Assembly (NCBI GenBank): GCA_005881995.1
Contig: VBHV01000191.1
Location: 6,450 to 12,532, forward strand
DNA length: 6,083 nt
Reading direction: 5' to 3'
Origin: Chloroflexota bacterium
Lineage (GTDB): Bacteria; Chloroflexota; Ktedonobacteria; Ktedonobacterales; Ktedonobacteraceae
Made by a program: the position numbers and the translations under genes. A model generated the notes under the pieces. The model searched no databases. It saw only the letters and a program-made list of their open reading frames with translations, and was not told the origin of the DNA. Within the stretch, counting starts at the first letter, position 1. The number at the start of each line of letters is the position of its first letter. This document shows positions 1 to 6,083 of the stretch, one piece after another.

Positions 1-692
1 ATGTGATGTTCTCCGGCGAGATCGGCCACTTCGACTACTGCATAGGCTCCAACCCGATCACCCCGAACGGTATCTGCCCTTCAGGAAATAACGAGGCCAT
101 TGGCGCCAGCAGCGAACCGAGCGATGCAGACGATATGACAAAGACACCCGGCGGAGGCGGTTGCTACCCGGCTTCTTCCTCGACCCTGGTGCAGGTGCCG
201 GGCTGTATCGGCCCGATCTTCCAAAACTCGGGCTTTGATGGCGGCTCATACCTGCCGATCTGGCCAGACGGCACGCGGATGCATCCAAAACCGGTAGAGT
301 TTAGCAGCCCGCTGACGGGAAGCGGCTATGACGTCCAGTATTCGCGTGTGGCATTCGAGACGACCACGCCGCTCAATGAGGCCCAAATCTTTGGCACGTG
401 CAATATCGTGAGCGGGGCGGGTTGTACGATTATTCCGCCAACGGACGACCAGACCAAGAACCCGCCCGGTTTCGTGCCTGCTGCATTCTATCCATTCTAC
501 AGTAACCGCAACGTAGGTGGTCAGTGTGTCTGGCAGTTGGGTAATCATATTCAGGGAAACACCAATGACTTTGGCGGGAATCCCCAATATGGAACGGTCT
601 TCCCGGAGCCTGAGACAATTACAGGCGGAGGAGTAGTCAATGTCTTCATTGCTTTCCGGCAGATTCTCTCCACGAATCCTTGCCGGGCATAA
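1..692 (+). CDS. Cysteine-rich, probably secreted protein of unknown function (3' part)
   Basis: This is the C-terminal 229 or so residues of a larger protein. The frame is open through the left edge, so the GTG at base 3 need not be the start, and no signal peptide can be seen. The visible part is rich in Gly, Pro, Asn and Thr. It has eight cysteines (residues 13, 25, 54, 68, 133, 141, 175 and 227, counted from base 3), an even number spread over the domain, which suits an extracellular disulfide-bonded fold. Notable segments are GEIGHFDYC at the start, YLPIWPDGT near 83-91, FSSPLTGSGYDVQYSRVAFE near 100-119 and GGQCVWQLGNHI near 172-183. I recall similar GHF-C / WPDGT / FSSPLT / GGQCVWQ patterns in uncharacterised secreted proteins of Streptomyces and Ktedonobacter, but this is memory, not a search. 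No catalytic motif is recognised. A hairpin terminator follows the TAA stop. Coding status is well supported; function is unknown. Confidence 0.75.
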   Translation, partial: VMFSGEIGHFDYCIGSNPITPNGICPSGNNEAIGASSEPSDADDMTKTPGGGGCYPASSSTLVQVPGCIGPIFQNSGFDGGSYLPIWPDGTRMHPKPVEFSSPLTGSGYDVQYSRVAFETTTPLNEAQIFGTCNIVSGAGCTIIPPTDDQTKNPPGFVPAAFYPFYSNRNVGGQCVWQLGNHIQGNTNDFGGNPQYGTVFPEPETITGGGVVNVFIAFRQILSTNPCRA

Positions 693-731
693 TCGATAGA
701 GATTACTCTTCTACATTATAGAAGAACAGAG

Positions 732-760
732 GCAGCCTCTCTTAAAGAGAGGCTGCTTTG
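732..760 (+). terminator. Intrinsic terminator of the left-edge gene
   Basis: A perfect 10-bp stem pairs 732-741 (GCAGCCTCTC) with 747-756 (GAGAGGCTGC). The five-base loop is TTAAA, and the stem is followed by TTTGCTT. It lies 39 bases after the upstream stop, between two convergent genes. On the minus strand the hairpin is followed only by a mixed CTCTGTTCTTCT stretch, so it may also stop leftward transcription from the receiver gene, but less convincingly. Confidence 0.85.
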
Positions 761-778
761 CTTATGTGCACATGCGGG

Positions 779-1138
779 TCAGGATAACAGCTTTTCAATC
801 AAATTGAAGAATTCCTCCAGCTCAAAGGGCTTCCTCAAACCAATGATGTTACGGCTTTTCAAGTCTCTCAAAGGCAAGCGGGCGCTTATCATGATGGTAG
901 GGATGGATTTGAGATGATCTAGACCTTGCAGCCGATCATAGAGCTCAATGCCGTTCATGTAAGGGAGTTGATAATCGAGGATGAGCAAGCCCGGCTCGAT
1001 CTCAGGGATCGCTCTCAACGCTTCAAGGCTGTCTGTGACAAGGAACGCTCGATGTGAGGTTTCCTGGGCGATGGCTTGAACAAGGAATGAACCGATACCA
1101 GCGTCGTCCTCTACAACAAGAATAGTTTTCATGTTCAT
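779..1138 (-). CDS. Stand-alone response-regulator receiver (CheY-like)
   Basis: This is a single-domain receiver of about 119 residues with no output domain. Numbered from a GTG at 1180, it has the acidic pocket D25-D26 after the TILVVE strand, the phosphoacceptor D69 in LLILDYQLP, S99 in the IMISA strand and K117 in the RKPF motif. All residues needed for phosphorylation are therefore present. Such proteins relay a phosphate from a histidine kinase or act by protein contact; no kinase is present here, so the partner is unknown. Two starts are possible. The ATG at 1138, chosen here, puts a short MNMK lead before the first strand and has a weak AGAAG five bases upstream. The GTG at 1180 has a better AAGGA (1193-1189) eight bases upstream and would add 14 residues outside the receiver fold. 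The gene lies downstream of a probable acetyltransferase remnant on the same strand and may share its promoter. It is convergent with the left-edge gene. Confidence 0.9.
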   Translation of the reverse strand: MNMKTILVVEDDAGIGSFLVQAIAQETSHRAFLVTDSLEALRAIPEIEPGLLILDYQLPYMNGIELYDRLQGLDHLKSIPTIMISARLPLRDLKSRNIIGLRKPFELEEFFNLIEKLLS

Positions 1139-1195
1139 GCCAACTTCTTCTGTTCCTGGTAGTATTCCTGCTTGTATCACTACGTGTGTCCTTGC

Positions 1196-1392
1196 TTACT
1201 GGCCGCACTTTTGGTCATCAACGAAGTACGAGATGGTGACAGGCATGGCCTTATTGCTCGGGTTATTATTTATGCAAGTACGCCCTACTAGGTGTAACGT
1301 TTGAGAAGAAAAAGAGTTTCAGCCTGAAACTCACGCACACCCTCAAAGAAACTCTGTTTATATGCATGGGATGGTTCAGCAAGAAATAACAT
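1196..1392 (-). pseudogene. Possible GNAT acetyltransferase remnant (34-codon ORF plus shifted continuation)
   Basis: A short ORF runs from ATG 1392 to TAG 1288 on the minus strand and encodes 34 residues. An AAGGAG (1405-1400) sits seven bases upstream of the ATG, and a TATAAT lies about 45 bases upstream. Its residues 6-25, EPSHAYKQSFFEGVREFQAE, resemble the first helix of GNAT-family N-acetyltransferases, whose N-termini often read PS..YK.SF.E..REFQAEGR. After QAE the resemblance stops and the frame ends nine codons later. A second minus-strand frame opens immediately at 1318, after a TGA, and runs 40 codons to TAA at 1198-1196 (including NPSNKAMPVTISYFVDD); I do not recognise it. I infer a decayed acetyltransferase with a large internal loss or frameshift. 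The alternative is a genuine small protein or leader peptide ahead of the receiver gene. No acetyl-CoA-binding motif survives. The family call is from memory of the pattern only. Confidence 0.4.
1314..1332 (-). repeat. Perfect 19-base palindrome, terminator-like on the minus strand
   Basis: GAGTTTCAG (1314-1322) and CTGAAACTC (1324-1332) are perfect 9-base arms around one central base. As RNA this gives an 8-bp stem with a three-base loop. Read on the minus strand, the stem is followed directly by TTTTTCTTCTC (1313-1303), the layout of an intrinsic terminator or attenuator. It lies inside the 34-codon ORF, across its REFQAET codons. A third copy of GAAACTC is at 1348-1354. The stem is only moderately stable, so function is uncertain. 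Confidence 0.5.
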
Positions 1393-1436
1393 GCTATTGC
1401 TCCTTTTTCTCGTGTTGTGGCATATTTCTGTCTCCA

Positions 1437-1465
1437 ATTATAGCCGATGGCTCATGATCTGTACT
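1437..1465 (-). promoter_or_regulatory. Candidate minus-strand promoter with perfect TATAAT
   Basis: On the minus strand TATAAT (1442-1437) is a perfect -10 box. Seventeen bases upstream is AGTACA (1465-1460), which matches only the last three positions of TTGACA. Transcription would start near 1430, about 38 bases before the ATG of the 34-codon ORF at 1392, and could continue into the receiver gene. The weak -35 limits confidence. Confidence 0.45.
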
Positions 1466-1509
1466 TTTCTCGTTACTCTTATGAAAGTTTCTTTTTCTTG
1501 TCTGGTCAC

Positions 1510-1538
1510 TTGACAAAACTTGTTAGATGATGTATTTT
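1510..1538 (+). promoter_or_regulatory. hspR promoter
   Basis: A perfect TTGACA (1510-1515) is followed after 17 bases by TATTTT (1533-1538), a housekeeping-sigma-type promoter that would start transcription about 35 bases before hspR. Three CTTG words at 1497, 1509 and 1519 surround the -35 box. CTTGA is also the half-site word of the known HspR operator (HAIR, CTTGAGT-N7-ACTCAAG), but the inverted partner is missing. A dyad GTTA...ATGTA-TTTT-TACAT-TAAC (1522-1547) covers the -10 box. Both arrangements would suit self-repression by HspR. Confidence 0.65.
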
Positions 1539-1578
1539 TACATTAACCCGGACATGGGTAAGCGAAAGGATTTGTGCT

Positions 1579-1971
1579 ATGAAACGAAAACCAAGAATGT
1601 CTGCTAAGCATACGGGTGAAAACGCTGCGAGCTTGCCCAAATACACCATTGGTGTTGTGTCCCAACTATTAGGATTGCCACCACAGGTATTGCGGCGGTA
1701 TGAAGAAGCCGGTTTGCTGGAACCCGCGCGCCAATCAGGGAAGAATCGCCTCTATTCGGACCAGGATGTGGCGATGCTCGAAGAGATTGCCCAATTGTCT
1801 GAGCAGGGAGTGAATGCTGCAGGCATTCGGCATATCATACAGATTCGGCAGGAAGTGCTTATTCTGCAACAAGAGGTGAAGGAAGTGCGCGCCACCTTGC
1901 TGCGTGTGGAAGAAGAACACCGGATATTCCAACTGACTTTCCAGCAGTCCGACAAGAAGAAATTGGAATAG
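1579..1971 (+). CDS. hspR: MerR-family heat-shock repressor HspR
   Basis: A 130-residue MerR-family regulator. After a basic, poorly conserved 20-residue lead, the winged helix-turn-helix begins at YTIGVVSQLLGL (22-33) and continues with PQVLRRYEEAGLLEP (35-49) and the wing segment GKNRLYSDQDVAMLEEI (54-70). The hallmark GVNAAGIRHII (77-87) follows; Streptomyces HspR has the closely similar GVNLAGI. Residues about 88-113 form a coiled-coil dimerisation helix. There are no cysteines, which excludes the metal- and redox-sensing MerR branches. In Streptomyces HspR represses the dnaK operon and uses DnaK as co-repressor. Here it lies directly upstream of dnaK, 158 bases away and on the same strand, which supports that role. 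In Streptomyces the gene instead ends the operon. AAAGGA (1565-1570), eight bases before the ATG, supports this start. It has its own promoter at 1510-1538. Confidence 0.88.
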   Translation: MKRKPRMSAKHTGENAASLPKYTIGVVSQLLGLPPQVLRRYEEAGLLEPARQSGKNRLYSDQDVAMLEEIAQLSEQGVNAAGIRHIIQIRQEVLILQQEVKEVRATLLRVEEEHRIFQLTFQQSDKKKLE

Positions 1972-2006
1972 ATTCGCTTACCTGGTTGTTATTATGATCA
2001 GAATAT

Positions 2007-2035
2007 GTTAGGTTAACTAACAAAAAACGTAAAAT
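2007..2035 (+). promoter_or_regulatory. Candidate dnaK promoter/operator with GTTAG-CTAAC inverted repeat
   Basis: GTTAG (2007-2011) and CTAAC (2017-2021) form an inverted repeat with five bases between. A -10-like TAAAAT lies at 2030-2035; bases at -35 spacing (2007-2012) are GTTAGG, a poor -35 box, so an activator or an alternative sigma factor is possible. The words GGTTAA (2011-2016) and CTAACAA (2017-2023) also occur on the minus strand upstream of hspR, which points to a shared binding site. The assignment is a pattern inference. Confidence 0.4.
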
Positions 2036-2114
2036 GTATCGACAGGCTATTCTGGTAAAGGGTGTGGAGGGTGGAAGGAAGAAGAGGAATAGCGGGAATA
2101 CCTGACATACATGA

Positions 2115-4016
<1,902 letters not shown>

Positions 4017-4063
4017 AAGAAGTGTTTGTTTAAATTCTGTATGTATTAAGAAGGCAGGCACGT

Positions 4064-5053
4064 ATGGCAGTTGATTATAAAGACTATTACAAGATACTAG
4101 GCGTGGACAAGAAGGCTACCGAGAAAGAGATCCGGCAGGCCTATCGCAAGCTGGCGCGCCAACATCATCCAGATGTCAATCCGGGTAACAAAGATGCTGA
4201 AGAGAAATTTAAAGAGATCAACGAAGCCAACGAGGTGCTTTCTGATCCTGAGAAGCGCAAGAAGTACGACGAGATGAGCCAGTACTACCAGCAGTATGGA
4301 CGATGGCCCGGCGCTGGTGCTGGTACAACCGGACGCGCGGGAACTGGTGGATTTGGCGGTGGACAATACCAGTATTACACTATGGATGAGGAAGATCTGA
4401 ACGATCTGTTTGGCGGACAATCTCCTTTCTCTGACTTCTTCGAGACCTACTTCGGTTCAGGCTTTTCCGGTGGGCGAACGGGAACAGCAGGAGCGGGCCG
4501 CCGTACTCGCCAACGTGCTACCAGGGGACAGGATATCGAGTCCGAGGTAGATGTGACGCTGGCCGAGGCCTATACCGGCGCTTCACGCGTCTTTGAGTTG
4601 ACAGAGCCGGATGGCGATACCAAACGCATTGAGGTGAAGATTCCTGCCGGAGTGGACGAGGGTTCGCGTATCCGCATCGCTAATCAGGGTGCTCAAGGGA
4701 CAGCCGGGCGCGGCGATCTCTACCTGCGCGTCCATATCCTGCCAGACCCGCGCTTCACGAGAGAGGGCACAACGCTGCATACAACTGTCGAGGTGCCACT
4801 GGCTACTGCCATGCTTGGCGGTGAAGTGAGTGTATCCACCCCTGATGGACGCAGGCTGATGCTGCGTATTCCCGCGGAAACGCCCAACGGCAAATCGTTC
4901 CGCCTGCGCGGGCAGGGTATGCCGCAGCTTGGGCAGCCCGACAAGCGCGGCGATTTGTATGCGGATGTGACGGTGATCCTCCCGACCCATTTGAACGAGG
5001 AGCAGCGGCGTTTGTTTGAGGCTTTTGCGCGGTCGATTGGGTATGATGGGTAG
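4064..5053 (+). CDS. dnaJ: Type II (CbpA-like) J-domain co-chaperone, no zinc finger
   Basis: A 329-residue Hsp40 that delivers substrates to DnaK and stimulates its ATPase. The J domain spans about 5-72, with YYKILGV (8-14), the essential HPD at 35-37 and the [18 protein letters not shown] helix. A Gly-rich and Phe-rich region (about 75-150) contains the acidic helix [12 protein letters not shown] (107-118) and [10 protein letters not shown]. In type II J-proteins such a helix can mask the J domain until substrate binds. Two beta-rich C-terminal substrate domains follow, from about 157 and 236, each ending in a GDLY motif (217-220 and 296-299). A C-terminal dimerisation segment ends with [13 protein letters not shown]. 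There is no cysteine, hence no CxxCxGxG zinc repeats, so this is the CbpA/type II class and not classical DnaJ. AAGAAGGCAGG (4048-4058) provides the ribosome binding site. The 47-base gap after dnaK holds no terminator, so co-transcription is likely. The symbol cbpA would suit equally well. Confidence 0.93.
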   Translation: MAVDYKDYYKILGVDKKATEKEIRQAYRKLARQHHPDVNPGNKDAEEKFKEINEANEVLSDPEKRKKYDEMSQYYQQYGRWPGAGAGTTGRAGTGGFGGGQYQYYTMDEEDLNDLFGGQSPFSDFFETYFGSGFSGGRTGTAGAGRRTRQRATRGQDIESEVDVTLAEAYTGASRVFELTEPDGDTKRIEVKIPAGVDEGSRIRIANQGAQGTAGRGDLYLRVHILPDPRFTREGTTLHTTVEVPLATAMLGGEVSVSTPDGRRLMLRIPAETPNGKSFRLRGQGMPQLGQPDKRGDLYADVTVILPTHLNEEQRRLFEAFARSIGYDG

Positions 5054-5102
5054 GCAGCGAGCTAAGAATGGTGATAAGAACAGGGTAAAGCATAGAGGGT
5101 AA

Positions 5103-5134
5103 ATAAAGGAAAAGGGCGACCGCGAGGGTCGCCC
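5103..5134 (-). terminator. Terminator of the right-edge gene; REP-like palindrome
   Basis: GGGCGACC (5114-5121) pairs with GGTCGCCC (5127-5134) around the loop GCGAG. On the minus strand the stem is followed by TTTTCCTTTATTT (5113 down to 5101), the layout of an intrinsic terminator. It sits 30 bases past the stop of the minus-strand gene. No T-run follows on the plus strand, so for the dnaJ transcript it is at best a weak 3' barrier. I recall very similar GTAGGGGCGACC...GGTCGCCC palindromes scattered in many bacterial genomes. Confidence 0.7.
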
Positions 5135-5163
5135 CTACAATGACTACGGATGTAGCTTCTGGG

Positions 5164-6083
5164 TCATTCCTCAACCTGTTCTTCTAACACTTGTACGTTG
5201 CTTTCTTCTGTCATTGGCTCGACCACCAGGTTGTGTACCTTGTTTGGAATGAAGGGTTGGCCAGGTCTGGCGGTGGCGACAATGGCAATCTGCATTGACT
5301 CGATGAGATCGCCCAGGTTTCGCAGCGCTTTCATTACCTCAAAGACATCCTCTGACTTTGCCTGGAGGCGTAGGCGATAATGTTGTCCACCCTGACCAGG
5401 GGCTACTGGTTGTGTTGTGGGCAGTGGCAACAGTGGGATAAGCGGTGGTGGCGCAACATGCCTGGAAGCTCCTCCTGTCTGGGTAGGAGTGCCAGAGTAT
5501 ATTTGAGGGCCATCATGAATTGTCGAAGTGTCTGGCGGCGTTGGTGGCTCAATCTTTGCAGGAGCTGGTGGTGCGAGCAATTGTTGCGTGTAGGCTGCCG
5601 AAAGCAGAAATGCTCCCTCGCCCATATCGATTTCATGCATTGGGATGTCTTTGCCAAAGTAAACCGAAGTTGCTGCTGGACCACCAAGTACCAGGTTCTC
5701 ATGATTGTCTTTGTGAGCGTTAGCGACATAGGCGAAGGTGCGATTTTTAACACCTACCATAATGGCCTGGCGTATCACTTTCTCATCCCAGATGTGCGTG
5801 AAATTGTAATAGCTAAAGAAGCAAGACACCAGAGCTACTACAGGGTAATATTGTTTTTCGAGTGGCTGCAACTCGTTTAATTGCGTTAGCTTTACCAGTC
5901 TACTGGGTTGCACGCTATCCCAGACCACGCGATTGCGCAGGGCTTCTTTAACGCGCGTATGAACCTGGGGAGCCTGGCTGTAGCTCTGTACCTGCAATTT
6001 GTCAAATGTGTAGTTCTGCCCCATCTGCTCGCTATTCTGCGGAGTGTAGACGTATGCATAAAGCAGTGAGATACCGCCTTTGA
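5164..6083 (-). CDS. C-terminal part of a probable DUF499/COG1483-type AAA+ ATPase
   Basis: The frame stays open past the right edge. Nineteen more codons (K-G-G-I-S-L-L-Y...) precede the Met at 6024, so that Met is probably internal; 305 residues are visible. Numbered from that Met, residues 1-150 are mainly helical, with EKVIRQAIMVGVKNRTFAYV (81-100) and a run to GAFLLSAAYTQQLL. This resembles the region after the ATPase core in DUF499 proteins, where a helix EAxREGVxxGLFGY precedes a short beta segment. Residues 151-214 are a Pro/Thr/Gln-rich flexible linker. Residues 215-286 form a compact C-terminal unit (HYRLRLQAKSEDVFEVMKAL, then a beta strand IAIVATARP), ending in an acidic tail. The Walker motifs would lie outside the window. 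DUF499 ATPases are often encoded beside adenine methylases or helicases in defence islands. The family call is by pattern memory and could be wrong; that this is a real, truncated gene is well supported by the long open frame, the proline linker and the matching terminator. Confidence 0.6.
   Translation of the reverse strand, partial: KGGISLLYAYVYTPQNSEQMGQNYTFDKLQVQSYSQAPQVHTRVKEALRNRVVWDSVQPSRLVKLTQLNELQPLEKQYYPVVALVSCFFSYYNFTHIWDEKVIRQAIMVGVKNRTFAYVANAHKDNHENLVLGGPAATSVYFGKDIPMHEIDMGEGAFLLSAAYTQQLLAPPAPAKIEPPTPPDTSTIHDGPQIYSGTPTQTGGASRHVAPPPLIPLLPLPTTQPVAPGQGGQHYRLRLQAKSEDVFEVMKALRNLGDLIESMQIAIVATARPGQPFIPNKVHNLVVEPMTEESNVQVLEEQVEE

Noticed and set aside
715..720. TATAAT on the minus strand near the left terminator
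   Set aside because: Bases at -35 spacing read AAGAGA and fall inside the terminator stem, and transcription would run antisense into the 3' end of the left-edge gene. Probably chance.
1497..1530. Canonical HAIR operator (CTTGAGT-N7-ACTCAAG) at hspR
   Set aside because: CTTGA is present at 1509 and CTTG twice more, but they are direct repeats and no inverted ACTCAAG partner exists at the required spacing. None is seen before dnaK either.
5380..5880. 166-codon plus-strand ORF
   Set aside because: Antisense to the minus-strand right-edge gene. Its product is full of Trp, Cys and Arg, as expected when a proline-rich linker is read from the other strand, and it has no plausible domain.
5164..6024. 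Met at 6024 as the true start of the right-edge gene
   Set aside because: The frame continues without a stop for 19 more codons to the window edge, there is no clear Shine-Dalgarno before this ATG, and the visible part looks like the C-terminal portion of a longer protein.

Overview
The window looks like chromosomal DNA of a Gram-positive-related, moderately GC-rich bacterium. The best guess is Chloroflexota, class Ktedonobacteria. This rests on a MerR-type HspR repressor next to dnaK (a regulator typical of Actinobacteria and some Chloroflexota), on a DnaK that keeps the N-terminal-quadrant insert missing from Bacillus DnaK, and on a left-edge secreted protein resembling a family I recall from Streptomyces and Ktedonobacter. 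The assignment is inferred, not proven.

Layout from left to right. (1) The 3' part of a plus-strand gene for a cysteine-rich, probably secreted protein of unknown function (1-692, open at the left edge), followed by a strong hairpin terminator (732-760). (2) A convergent minus-strand gene for a stand-alone CheY-like receiver (779-1138). (3) A 440-base AT-rich gap that is not empty. On the minus strand it holds a TATAAT-type promoter, a Shine-Dalgarno sequence and a 34-codon ORF. That ORF reads like the beginning of a GNAT acetyltransferase that then breaks down at a near-perfect palindrome, so it is probably a gene remnant or an attenuated leader ahead of the receiver gene. The same gap carries the plus-strand hspR promoter. 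(4) The heat-shock module hspR (1579-1971), dnaK (2130-4016) and a zinc-finger-less dnaJ/cbpA-type gene (4064-5053), all on the plus strand, with no grpE. (5) A GC-rich palindrome (5114-5134) that fits a terminator for the last, convergent gene and may be a copy of a dispersed repeat. (6) The 3' part of a minus-strand gene (5164-6083, open at the right edge) whose C-terminal architecture resembles the DUF499/COG1483 AAA+ ATPases often found in defence or DNA-modification loci.

How the genes work together. HspR probably represses its own promoter and dnaK. In Streptomyces DnaK acts as its co-repressor, so free DnaK would close a feedback loop. DnaK and the J-protein form the folding machine, and grpE must lie elsewhere. 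The upstream regions of hspR and dnaK share the words GGTTAA and CTAACAA, which are the best operator candidates here; a canonical HAIR element is not visible. The flanking genes appear to be separate transcription units. The most interesting points are the hidden GNAT-like remnant with its own expression signals, the shared operator words, and the partial DUF499-like gene at the right edge.
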